Assembly (NCBI RefSeq): GCF_004337985.1
Contig: NW_021940921.1
Span: 1,071,758-1,135,757, forward strand
DNA length: 64,000 bases
DNA from: Pyricularia pennisetigena
Taxonomy: Eukaryota; Ascomycota; Sordariomycetes; Magnaporthales; Pyriculariaceae
Direction: 5' to 3'
Made by a program: the position numbers and the translations under genes. Positions within the stretch are counted from its first letter, which is position 1; every line of letters starts with the position of its first letter. Below, piece after piece: positions 22,749 to 34,060 of this stretch. The notes under the pieces are model-generated. The model saw only the letters and a list, made by a program, of their open reading frames with translations. It had not been told where the DNA came from and ran no database searches.

Positions 22749-23204
22749 TGTTACGACCAGACAAGATGGGTCGGTACCAATGAGGCCAGGCGGGGTCACA
22801 CCCCTCCTAACGACACTCGCCCAAAGAAATCACCGACAACAGAACATCGATTACCTAAGGGAGAAAGTCACGTGACGCCACGTAATCGCCAAAAAGGTAA
22901 TCTCAATAATCCTTAAAAGATTATAACAGATTAGGCGAAATAATCTCTGCGATCTGTAACAGATTAAGGAAAATTACTTTTGGGATATAGTTTATATAAG
23001 GCACGCTTATTACCATATAAATAGATTCGATTTTAGGATTGTTTAGCAGCAATCAAATTCTAATTAACTTTAATATTTATTTAAAAACGATTATAATTTT
23101 ACCCCAATTATTAAAAACCCCAGTTACCCAGTTAAAACGCTCAATTGTTTTAACCCATTGTATTTTACCTTAAAAACAGGTTACCCGATACCTTAATTGT
23201 AACA
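22749..23204 (+). repeat. 5' LTR of gypsy-1
   Basis: 456 bp, from TGTTACGACCAGACAAGATG to CCTTAATTGTAACA, with terminal TG/CA dinucleotides. An inverted TGTTACGA/TAATTGTAACA edge marks both ends. TATATAAGGC near 22994 is a plausible core promoter. Confidence 0.9.
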
Positions 23205-23469
23205 TTTTAATTGCTCCTGTTTAGTATTTTGCCTTAAAATATACCGAATAATATCGCCGAAATAATGTTTTCCAATAAAATTACCTTTTAAACCCCTTTT
23301 ACCATTAACGCTCCAGCCAGCGCTAACGTTTTGTGTTAAATGGTCGCGACGCTCCAAACAAAAAATCGATAATTCCAGGAACGAATAACCGAACAAATTA
23401 ATCGAACCAATAGGAATTATATTAAATATTTTTTACTATTACCTTATAATGGTACCTTAAATATTTTGT

Positions 23470-24240
23470 AGGGATTTTTTACGGGAACCCGGGCCTACCT
23501 TTACTTTAACGAGGACAATTTCGATAACGACGCAAAAAAGGTTATTTACGCAATTTTATTATTAAAAGGCGATGCGTTTACCTGGTTCGAACCAATCCTA
23601 CGAAATTATTTGGACTACGATAAGGAAGAAAACCGTAAAGCTGAAACCAACCGCATTTTCGACGATTACGAGAATTTCGAAAAATATTTTAGGGGAACAT
23701 TCGGTAGCCCAAACGAGGAACGCACAGCTAAGCGTAAACTGGTACGTTTTACCCAAACCAAATCGGTATCCAAATATGCCAGTAAATTTCGATAAATTAC
23801 CGCCAAATTACCATGGGGCCCCGAAACCCTGATGGCACGCTTTTACGCGGGATTTAAAAAAAAAATTAAAAACGAATTTGTTAAAAAAAAACGACCCGAC
23901 ACCCTAACCGAGTACGTAAAGCTAATAATTAAAATCGATAACCGATTTTACGAACGGAAATTGGAACGACGCGAAAAACGCAACGTATGGGGGCCAGTTT
24001 TACGATAAACTAATATAGGACGCAAATATTAATACCCTAAACCGCTTTGCCAATACAATATTTTTTACGGAATATATAGCGGATTTATGGATTTTAACGC
24101 GATTTAATATAAAAAACCTCGCAAGGACCCCAAAAGTGGTAAATGCTTTAAATGCGAAAAACTAGGATATATAACCAAATTTTATCCCCAAAACACTCCG
24201 GACCTACACCCCGATTCCAAAAAACCACGAGGATTAAATG
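23470..24240 (+). pseudogene. gag: gypsy-1 gag (capsid and nucleocapsid)
   Basis: An almost uninterrupted frame from about 23480 encodes a retrotransposon capsid with the typical KGDAFTWFEPIL segment (near 23566) and a charged region. The nucleocapsid zinc knuckle lies at 24144-24185 and reads C-F-K-C-x4-G-Y-x4-Y: a CCHC motif in which the His and last Cys have become Tyr, as expected from C-to-T and G-to-A changes. The capsid would package the element RNA in the cytoplasm; with these changes it cannot work as written. Confidence 0.75.
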
Positions 24241-25404
24241 CCATTACCCACTAACAAATACCACCGGATTAATATAATTTAAAAAACTGGACCATATATT
24301 ACGACGATAATTATATAATTTATAACAGCGGAAAAATGGACGCAGGATAATATTTACAAAAATTTAAAAATATTCGGACCCTAGCAATAGGAAACCGTGT
24401 ACCTATTAAAACCAAATTACCGGTATAATTACGTAGGTAAAACGCCAAATTACCCGAACCTACGGAATTAAATACCTTAGAAAAATTAAAACCAGAATTA
24501 TTGGGATAAACCCACCGCATCCGGATAATCCAACAAGCCCCAACGGACGAATTTAATAACGAATTAAAAAACGAATTTAACGAAAAAAAAATTATATCTT
24601 TAAACCCATATAATGCAGCAAAGGAAAATAACCCCTATATATATGAAAAGAAATTTCTCGATTTATACCGAAACGACCAATTAGTGCAATTTCCCGGAAT
24701 ATTATTTCGAATATAAATACAAAACCCTATAGGATTAATCGATTTAATTTTCGGAAACCACCCAATTTTAAATACCAAATATCCCAAATATATAAAAATC
24801 TTTTGGGCAAAATGTTTTCGAAATAACTGCGGATTGCATTTTAGCAAAAAAATAGTCCACGATTTTTTCCCACGACGACGCAAAACAATAGGTATCCACG
24901 AAATATATACCACCATTAAATTACCCAATTGGGAAATTAAAATAAGATTTAATACCGAATTAGCGGTAATTTTTACCCTTTATAACGATTACCCTATGGC
25001 ATGTTACAACCAAAAACAATTCCTATAGTACGAATGCACCCGAAATATTTGCAAAGTACATATATTAGCTAAAATATAGGCATGGTACGAAACGAAATTA
25101 CGATAACCAGGACCCGCACCTATAACCAAAATTGTGTGGAACCCTAACGTTAAAAATAACGAAATACCTATAAACGCACGAAAAACGCCTGCATTAACAG
25201 GGAACCGATTTAATAAAATTAACGTTAGAAACAGCTATACGCCCCGAAATAAGAAAAATAAAGACCCACGACGCGAGTCCAGCAAACCAAAAAATTAGGA
25301 CAGCCAGACGGTACAGGGCACCAAACGGTAATAATAAAAACGGAATAAAAAACCCTAAACGCCATATAAACCACGAAAGCAGCACACGAATATATATTCC
25401 TAAA

Positions 25405-25500
25405 TATACAATTTAATGGAAAACCCATACAAGCGCTCCTTAATAGCGGAGCACAAAATAACTACATTTTTCCAAAAATTGTGAAAAAACGACGAATATT
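25405..25500 (+). pseudogene. gypsy-1 aspartic protease core
   Basis: A frame reads FNGKPIQALLNSGAQ, matching the retropepsin active-site segment with hydrophobic residues before D-S/T-G. The catalytic Asp is replaced by Asn (AAT at 25442), a G-to-A change, so the enzyme would be inactive. Its position between gag and reverse transcriptase is that of a Ty3/gypsy polyprotein. Confidence 0.65.
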
Positions 25501-26089
25501 TTAGCGATAAAAGGAAAAATTATATCGACTATAAACCGTAAAAGGAAAGGCAATTTTATACGGCAACGGCACCATCGAAACAAAAACCGTACACCTTTGG
25601 ATGGAAAGTTATGGACGAAAAAAACAAATCATTTTAAATATTACGGAAATAAGGAATAAAAACATGATTTTAGGAATTCCCTGGTTTAAAAAGAACAACC
25701 CCCGGATAGATTGGACTATAAACCAAATTTAATGGGAAAAGTACCTAATTATTAAACGACCTTTAACATAGCAGGGTTTATACAGGAAATATAAGGTACG
25801 GAAGAATTAAATAAAGCAAATGGCGTACCTATAGGAAGGATAACCAACCCCGGAGCCAATATCGGAAAAAAAGCGATTATCCACAGGCTAAAACCGATTT
25901 AATTACACAATACAAACCACGAAAGAACAAATTAAAAACGGCAAAATCCCAAAAAAATACCAAAATTATATACGATTATTTAACCAAAAATTCGAAACAG
26001 GATTACCCGAGCACAGTCCGTTCGACCACGAAATACCATTAAAAAAAGGAACCCAACCAAAATTTTATAAAATATACGGTTTAAATCCG

Positions 26090-26880
26090 ATATAAATGGA
26101 GGTTTTAAACGAATATTTCGCGGAAAACTTCAAAAAAGGTTATATTAGACCATCGATATTACCAGCAGGATACCCAATCCTTTTCGTACTAAAAAAGAAC
26201 GGAAAATTACGATTATGCGTAAATTACCGACAATTAAACGACATTATAATAAAAAATTGCTACCCGCTCCCACTAATAGGAAAACTTCGAAACATATTTT
26301 ATTAAATACAATGGTTTACGATATTAAATTTTAAAAAAGCATACAATTTAATCCGCATAAAGGAAGGCGAGGAATGGAAAACAGTATTTCGCATTAAACG
26401 AAAATATTACGAATACTTAGTAATGTTTTTCGGTTTTACCAACGCCCCCGCAACTTTTCAAACCATAATTAACCACGTTTTTAGGGAATGTTTAAACATT
26501 TTTGTCGTTATTTACCTGGACGATATCCTTATTTTTTCCAAAACGTTGGAAAAACATAAAAAATACGTCCACATAATTTTACAAAAACTATAAAACGCTA
26601 AATTTTTAATTAAGCCCGAAAAATGCATTTTTCACAGCAAACAGGTCAATTTCCTAAAATATATTATCGCCCCTGGAAAAATTAGGATGGAAGAATTAAA
26701 AATCCAAATAATAAGGGAATAACCCCAACCATAAAACGTAAAAAACGTTCGGGCATTTTTTGGATTCGTGAATTTTTACAAAAAATTTATTAAAGGTTAC
26801 GGCGCGATCGCCACCCTATTAACCAATATAACTAAAAAGGATTTAAAGTTCCAATGGACGGAACAAATACAGCAAACTTT
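26090..26880 (+). pseudogene. pol: gypsy-1 reverse transcriptase
   Basis: Motifs in order: [16 protein letters not shown] (fingers/palm, about 26192-26240), the VFFGFTNAPATFQ-type segment around 26430 and the catalytic VVIYLDDILIFSK (YLDD at 26513-26524, intact). After that comes FVNFYKKFIKGY of the thumb/connection. Stops occur at former Gln, Arg and Trp codons. It copies element RNA into DNA within the virus-like particle; family level is certain from motif order. Confidence 0.85.
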
Positions 26881-26929
26881 CGAACAGCTACGAAATGCAA
26901 TAATATAAAAACCAATCTTTAAAATACCA

Positions 26930-27330
26930 AACCCAACGAAACTTTTCGAAGTCGAAACCGACGCATTCGATTACGCAATCGGAGGATAATTTAACCAACG
27001 AAACGAAGAAGGACGCTTGCATTTTTGCGCCTTTTTCTTACAAAAATTATATAAACCAAAATTCAATTACCAAATCCACGATAAAAAATTTATAGCTATT
27101 ATCCGAACATTTGAAAAATGGAAACCATAATTATCCGGAATTAGATACGAAATATTAGTTTATACGGACCACAAAAACCTGATTTATTTTACTATTAATA
27201 AAATATTAAACAAACAATAAATTAAATGGGCAAAATTCCTATTAAAATTCCATTTTAAAATTATTTACCGAAAAGGAATAGAAAATGGTAGGGCCGACGC
27301 CTTTAGCAAAAAACCAAACTATGAAAATAT
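26930..27330 (+). pseudogene. gypsy-1 RNase H
   Basis: Follows reverse transcriptase directly. Visible segments are the VETDAFDYAIGG start (catalytic Asp retained), YTDHKNLIYFT and ENGRADAFSK near the end, all characteristic of Ty3/gypsy RNase H. A few codons are stops. The gypsy-3 element at 53336-60397 carries the analogous domain on the other strand. Confidence 0.75.
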
Positions 27331-27429
27331 AATACCCGAAAAAATACGGAAAACTTTTACGGCAAATAATAACGGAAACCTTTTACCAGTTCACCGAAAT
27401 CTTATAACGACCAACACGGTAACCACACC

Positions 27430-28150
27430 AGAAAAAATACGGAAAATCCACGAAAGTAAAGCTTACGGACATTAAAGGATTTCCAAAACATGGAAACGGT
27501 TAAAACAGCACCATAATTTTAAAGGAATACGATAAAAAGTACGAAAAATTATTAAAAACTGCGAATTTTGCGCAAAAAGCAAATCCGCCAAACATAAACT
27601 TTACGGGTTTTTACAACTTTTACCAGCCCCTAATAAGGCCTGGTAAACTATTATAATGGACTTTATCGTTAAATTACCACCTTCCGAAAAACCACTTATT
27701 AAAATTAAATACGATAGCATACTAATTATAATGGACAAGCTCACTAAATACGTTTACTTCCTATTTTATAAAAAAAGTAGCAACGCCGAAAAAATCGCTT
27801 ATACATTCCTACGAATAATTGTCAATAACCACAGACTTCCAAAGAACATTATTACGGACAAAAATAAATTTTTTACATCAAAATTTTGGAAATTTCTAAT
27901 GGAACAGCTAGGAACCGACCATAAATTATTTACAGTATTCCACCCACAAACAAATGGACAAATAAAACGAATAAATTAAATATTAGAACAATATTTAAAA
28001 TGCTATATAAACCATAAATAGGATAATTGGGTACGGTTATTACCCACAGCATAATTCGCATATAACAGTTTAAAAAATGAAAATACCAAAATAACCCCGT
28101 TTTATACCAATTACGGATTTAACCCTACGGTATATGGAAAACCAAAAACC
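27430..28150 (+). pseudogene. gypsy-1 integrase
   Basis: The N-terminal zinc-binding part ends in CEFCAKSKS (about 27560). The catalytic core shows the first Asp in MDKLTKYVYF (27734) and the second in ITDKNKFF (27857). The final Glu position in HPQTNGQIKRIN is Lys (AAA at 27965), a G-to-A change that breaks the DDE triad. The enzyme would insert the cDNA into the chromosome. Confidence 0.8.
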
Positions 28151-28222
28151 ACGATTACGGCCCCACGAGCCGATAAATAAGCAAACGAACTACGAAAACT
28201 CCACCAAAAACTCCAATAGGAA

Positions 28223-28669
28223 TTGGAATTTGTACGAAAAAAAATGACCAAATACGCCAACCAGTATCGGATAAAAAAACCATCCTTCCAGGAAGGAAAT
28301 AGCGTTTACTTTATTCGGTATAATATTAAAATACAACGACCAAATAGCAAATTTAATTACAAAAAACTTAAACCTTTTAAAATCGACAAAAAAATTAGCG
28401 AAACCAATTATAAACTGTTATTACCAGGAATTATGAAAATCCACCCAACGTTCCACGTATTATTATTGGAACCAGCACCACCTGGTACCAGTATACAAAA
28501 AACAATCGAAATCGACGAAAAAAAAATATACGACGTCGAACGAATATTGGACCATAAACGCAACCACGGTAAAACAAAATACTTTATTAAATGGGAAAAC
28601 TACGGACACGAAAAAAACATTTGGGAACCTTTTAACCACCTCCAAAATTGCCAGGAACCATTCCGTTAA
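28223..28669 (+). pseudogene. gypsy-1 integrase C-terminus with chromodomain
   Basis: An open 148-codon frame holding the GPY/F-type region (FKIDKKISETNYKLLLP, then HPTFHVLLLEP). It ends in a chromodomain: YDVERILDHKRNHGKTKYFI, then KWENYGHEKNIWEPFNHL. The aromatic residues Tyr, Trp and Trp expected to bind methyl-lysine are present. Chromodomains of chromoviruses direct integration toward heterochromatin, which fits the nested, RIP-scarred setting. Confidence 0.85.
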
Positions 28670-28731
28670 TATTACCAGGAATTAAATTTGCGAGCAAATT
28701 AACCAAAAAAAAAGGACGACCTAAAAAAGCA

Positions 28732-29279
28732 CTATTTACCATTCCCAAAAGCTAAAAATCGACCAGGATTCGAAACTATACCACCAAACGAATTTACAAA
28801 AAAACGATTAATATATACCAATAAACCAAAATATACGGACAAAAGCAATTCACCGACCGAATATTGCGCAAAAACAGTTATTTTATCCAACAAAAAAAAA
28901 TTTAAAGGACCTATTGGGAAAGTCGAATCCCAAACAAAATTAAAATCCGGAAAAAGCGACTCGAATAACATTTTAGGAAGGATTTCGGACGATCGCCGCC
29001 GTTCCTCCTGCTTTACCTCCTCACGTTCCACGCGATCCAATTTTTCCAAATTATTAATCCCGCGAAATATAGTTCGCATTATTTTTTTAAACCACAGTTT
29101 TTTTTATTTTCGCAAACGAAGCAATTTCGCCTGCTGCGCGTAAATCTGCTTTTTAAACGTTTTAATTTCCGCATCCAGTCTCGAATGCTGGCGACCAATA
29201 TAACGGATCTAAACAGCGGATAAACCCAATACGTCGTAACCAAAACGGTTGGAACGAACGCATTCCATATAACGAGCAA
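28732..29279 (+). other. gypsy-1 3' region downstream of pol
   Basis: After the chromodomain a frame continues with Lys/Arg/Pro-rich sequence, then degenerate sequence to the polypurine tract at about 29530. Gypsy-2 has the equivalent at about 17900-18740. Long minus-strand frames here (28732-29079, 29079-29279) appear to be shadows of the same coding strand and resemble nothing recognisable. Confidence 0.35.
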
Positions 29280-29546
29280 AATCCTGCGGAAACACCTAAT
29301 AAAATATTACGCCTTTGGTATAGCAGGGATTGCAGGAAAGCATTTCGACAATATCGGTCGATAATAGGGAAAAAAGGAAAGCGTGGCGACGTTCTGTCGA
29401 CGAACGACCAAATTTTAATTTAATTACGCGATTAAATATAGCGTAAAAAGGTTAGCAAAAAAGGAATATAAAAATAAAAACAAAAATTAAGGGAATACAA
29501 ACTATTTAAAAACCAAAAGGATTTGGCCAAGGAAAGGGAAACCTAA

Positions 29547-30002
29547 TATTACGATTAAACAAAATGGGTCGGTACTAATAAAGCCAGGCGGGGTTATACC
29601 CCTCCTAACGATATTCGCCCAAAAAAATCACCGACAATAAAACATCGATTACTTAAGGGAAAAAGTCACGTAACGCCACGTAATCGCCAAAAAAGTAATT
29701 TCAATAATCCTTAAAAAATTACAACAGATTAGGCGAAGTGATTTTTGCGATTTGTGACAAATTAAGGAAAATCACTTTTGGGATATAGTTTATATAAGGC
29801 ACGCTCATTACTATGTAAATAAATTCGATTTTAGGATTGCTTAGCAGCAATTAAACTTTAGTTAACCTCAATATTTACTTGAGAACGATTATAATTTTAC
29901 CCCAGTTATTGAGAACCCCAGTTACCCAGTCAAGACGCTCAGTTGCTTCAACCCACTGTACTTTACCCTAAGAACAGGTTACCCGATACCTTGATCGTAA
30001 CA
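29547..30002 (+). repeat. 3' LTR of gypsy-1
   Basis: 456 bp, TATTACGATT to TTGATCGTAACA. It differs from the 5' LTR mostly by transitions, including loss of the terminal TG to TA. The TSD AAAAG follows immediately. Confidence 0.9.
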
Positions 30003-32713
30003 AAAAGATTGTTCCGCCAAAAACGTAAGCGATATAAATTAATTTAAACAAATATTTAACACGTCCACCCAGGAAATCCCGTTTAAAACGCTAATATTAT
30101 ATAAACTTATATTTTTATTATTATTGCATTCCCGGGATTACCGCCCGTTTTATCCATCGTTACAAATTTCGAACGTGGTACATTTGGAACTAAATACTTT
30201 CTTAAAAATTATAAACCTCCCAACGTTAAAAAACCAACGCGTTATATTAATATTGGCGATTTTAACCTACGAATATTCCTATCAAAAAAACAATTATTTG
30301 TTACGCGCATTCGCATTATATTTTATAAATAATGGAATTCCACGACGTATTATAAATACATTATCCGGGTTTGGAATATATTTATTTTATAAAATTACTA
30401 AACGGTAAACCCAATAATTTATCGCCGTTGCCCGAATACGTTATGAATAATATTTATATTTATATTAAACTTTTACCGCAAACAGCAATAATAATTTTTT
30501 ACATATATATATATATATATATATTTATGTATATTAATATATAAATAAGTTTAAAAAGGATCGTTCGTAACCCAATATTATTTTTCGCATATAACAATTT
30601 CAACTTTTTGGATAAAGTACAGGATTTTGAATTTGGAAAACGTTACCGAATGCAAAATTTAATATCGTATTTCCTTATATTAACGCCAGGATTTAAGCAA
30701 TATACGCAATCCCAATGGTACGCCACCGTACTTTTTCGCCAAACATGGTTGCAAACGCCCGCCTTTTTACAATATCCGGACACCTATTACAAAAACGTCA
30801 AATATTATATAACGCACCAAATTTATAGCTTTTTATTTTTTAACCGCCCATATACGCCTAAAATAATCCCATAATGCCCTACCCTCGCACGAATTACATT
30901 AACTTCCTACCTTATCCAAACCCCCGCCATTACCGAAAACGAAGGGGAATACGCAAAAGTTATCCAAATCCACGAAATCCTTTTTAAACGTTTTTTAAAC
31001 ATATTACCCGATTATTTCGACTATTTTTCCGTCCTGCTCCTTATTTATAGGGATTAAAAAACAACGTTATATATCCGTACCAGCGTTTTTCCATATCGAA
31101 TATAATTTTATTAACCAATTATGACAATATTACGCCCTTATTATTTCCATAAATATAATAGGGCTGGGGAAATATAACCAGTTTTAAAAAAATAAAAAGG
31201 AGTTTTACCACGTTTTACGGTTTTTACAAAATATATTCCGGTCGGGTATTTTATGCATTATAATTGCTGTTTTAATCCAAAACGGATGATTGGATAAAAA
31301 TTAAATTTTTAAAAACGCATTGAAAAAGTTTTTACCGATATATTATATAATATATATATTTCCGTGTTAAACCGTATTTACGATAATAAATTCCCTGGTT
31401 ATATTAACGGTTTAATAGGTATTGGATTATAGGATATAAAACCCAAAATTAATATCGCCTTCCGCACGCAACGCCGCTATTTGCAAATAATTAACCTTTT
31501 ATAAATAATAATAAACGCGTTCCACCAAAGAAATTACGGCGTATTGGAAATTATAATACCGTAATTGGTCCTATTTTTTTACGGTTGCAAAACAAAAAAT
31601 TATAGCCCTTAAAAATTATATTTAACCTAATTATTATAATTGAAAGTTACAAATTAACCGTTACGCACCGGGATTTTCAAATCAGCGCTCGTAAAATAAA
31701 CCACGGCCGGGAATGGATTTAAACCGGTAAACCCAACAATTAAACATATTAATAAAGGTTTCGCTATAAATATTGAAAATAACCGTAATTTTACGCACGA
31801 TTTGCGAAAAATATTCCTAAATTGTGCAGCAATGGGGCCAATCGCAATTACGGTGCGCAAAACATTGGAAAATATCGCCCGTACACGCATTAATAATAAA
31901 TACCATATAACATTAACCAATTAAGATATAATCCACTATACGTATTTATTATTCCAAAATGGCTGGGGAAACGAAAAAACCGAAGTATTACCCAACTTCG
32001 ATTGCGACGGCCCCAATTTATTATACCTGGATTTGAAAAAGCTAATGGGCGACAAATTGGAGGTATTTAATTAAAAAATCGTACGCCCCAATAACGTGCT
32101 ATTTTAAACGGATATTAAAAAAATAGGGGCAAATCCAAAAAAGGGATATAACCGGATAAACGGTTTAAATATTAATGGTATAATTAATACCGAAAAAGAT
32201 TTATTGGACGGAATATAAAAAAAATCCGACGAAACAGGCGTATAAAATTTAAAATAATAAAAGGCAAATTTCGCAAACTAAAACGGGTAAAGGCGAGAAT
32301 CGTTTTATTATAAAAAGGAGTTAATAAACGAATAGCGGTAACCTTACCCGCGAATAACGGAAACAAAACAACGTCCGCAAAACAAGTAAATATAAACAAA
32401 TAAATACCAATTGTAAATTTGGTCTAAAATAAAAAACGAGGTGCAATCTCCTCCAAAATCCTCCGCATAAATAACCCGTTTCCTATCCATTTTCTTTATC
32501 CAAATAAATTATATTTTCCATCCACCGCCGATTATAAATCCAGCAAAAAAAATCCTAATAATAACCGTTATTATAATACTTTATTAACCACGAATAATAA
32601 ATCCTTTAAACCGGATCCCAATAATGATAATTATTATAATATTATAGAAATACAACCCCTAATATCCTAATACCAAACCTTGAAAAAAAAACAAACAAAA
32701 AAACCCAAACCGA

Positions 32714-33100
32714 TTAAAAAAGACGAAAACGTTTGGCAGCGTTAAAAGTTTTTTTAGGAATGGGTTTATTAGCATTACGCCTTTTTTTCCGAACTGGGGT
32801 CGCGGTAAGCGATCCAAGGACCGAATCGTCCTTTTCCTCATCCTTTTTTAAAATGGGTATACAGGGTTTCTTTAACGAATCGAATATAAATTTATCGTAA
32901 TTAAAACCAAAATTGATAAATAAAAAAAACGGAATAACGACCGCCAAAAGGTCGGCGTTATTATTACCAAAAATACCTTTTTCAAACGTTTTATTAGTTT
33001 CCCGGCGTTTAATAACCCAGGAGTGAAAATCTTTTATTGGGGCCCCGATAATCCGCGCGGTCGCGGTTTCGTCGTAAAGTCCATCGCTATTTTTAATCAA
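32714..33100 (-). pseudogene. C-terminal exon of the SNF2 protein
   Basis: An uninterrupted 128-codon stretch, rich in Lys/Glu/Asp, beginning MIKNSDGLYDETATARIIGA and ending in a basic tail (VRKKRRNANKPIPKKTFNAA). It follows motif VI by about 500 bp and is the last coding block before the end of the convergent DUF6589-like gene. The basic tail could be a nuclear-localisation or DNA-binding extension; that is inference. Confidence 0.5.
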
Positions 33101-33944
33101 TTTATTAATTTAACCACAAACCTTTAATTTATGGTGGTAAAATCGAATCAAGGTAAACATCTACAGTTAATATAATCAATAAACGTATTACGGCCACCAT
33201 TTTGTTCCTGGTATTGGTAATTAATATAATTTAAACCCAACGTTAAAATAAAAATTAACGTTTTTTCCAACAAATTTTGTTCGTTAAACTATTTAGGGAT
33301 ATTTAATACGAATATTAAAAGCAAAGGAAAATAAAATTCGTCTATACGGCGTGGTTTATTAAAATAAAAAATATTAAAATGCTGGGGGGTTTTATTATTT
33401 AAACGAAACAATTAAAAAGCCAGGAAAATATAATTGCTATTACTTTATACGTTAAAAATTGTTTAATAATTGGAAATTGGATAATTTTGGGGAAACGCAT
33501 ACGCGTAATATATTTAAATGATATCTATTATATATTAGCAACGGCCGGAACAGTAAAAAAAGGGGTATTAATTTTCCGGAATATACGATTTTTTACCTAA
33601 TCGAAAAAAGTATTTCGTATTTCGAAAATACGCCAAATAACAGGTTTGTTTTAACCTAGCCGAATTAAACGACCGTAAATTTGCAATTGTATATTAACGT
33701 TCCACATTAAAGGGATAATAGTACCAGTATAATAATTGGGGTGCAAATTAAAACCAGCGTTGGAAATGTTAATTTTTAAAATATAAACGTTAAAATTGGA
33801 ATTGGAATCGGTAAAATCGGAAACGGTTTTATCGCGTTCGGTTTAGCACAAACTTAATTGGATAATTACTACACCGAAACTGGTTTTTTCCAAAATAAAA
33901 GCAATAAAATTAAAAAAATTAACAAATATATTAAAAATTGTGAT

Positions 33945-34060
33945 AATTGTTACAAAAATGGAAAAATAACAATTATTGTAACATTTATTACAATCCAAAA
34001 ATATACAAATTGTAATAATTGTTACAATAGCTGTGGGGAAGGAAAAGAATTATAATAACT
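33945..34060 (-). promoter_or_regulatory. Cluster of three TTGTAA-N6-TTACAA near-palindromes in an SNF2 intron
   Basis: Three copies of the near-palindrome lie within about 110 bp (ATTGTGATAATTGTTACAA, ACAATTATTGTAACA, ATTGTAATAATTGTTACAAT). They are separated by non-palindromic AT-rich DNA, next to GT/AG-like boundaries of the SNF2 gene. Other examples are at about 37483, 37534, 38781, 38820, 39043 and 39278. Whether they act as protein-binding sites, as intron hairpins or as relics of a spreading intron is unknown. Confidence 0.45.

Larger units (their letters stand above)
22749..30002 (+). mobile_element. Complete Ty3/gypsy chromovirus gypsy-1, TSD AAAAG
   Basis: A 7254-bp element with two 456-bp LTRs and perfect 5-bp duplications AAAAG (22744-22748 and 30003-30007). 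Gene order is gag, protease, reverse transcriptase, RNase H, integrase, chromodomain: Ty3/gypsy order with a C-terminal chromodomain, hence chromovirus. RIP has introduced many stops and destroyed key residues, but it is the least mutated gypsy copy and most domains can be read. It is inserted in the DUF6589-like gene, so it is younger than that gene copy. A purine-rich tract (AAGGAAAGGGAAACC) precedes the 3' LTR. Confidence 0.9.
22157..32690 (+). pseudogene. DUF6589-like fungal gene, split by gypsy-1 and RIP-mutated
   Basis: The frame starts at ATG 22157 (MENTFLSILMD), runs with a few RIP stops to 22748, and resumes after the retrotransposon at 30008. The spliced frame passes SRDYRPFYPSLQ and NNYLLRAFALYFINNG-(I)PRRIINTLSG near 30130-30380. 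It then passes YNNFNFLDKVQDFEFGKRY near 30595-30650 and coding-like sequence to about 32690 (for example the block GWGNEKTEVLPNFDCDGP near 31955-32010). The pattern of an R-[RV]-I-x-T-L-x-x-x-G-I segment followed by a YDNFNF-x-x-x-VRD-like segment matches my memory of fungal DUF6589 proteins (unknown function, often multicopy); no database search was run. It converges with the SNF2 gene, whose last codons lie only about 20 bases away. It is non-functional here. Confidence 0.5.
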
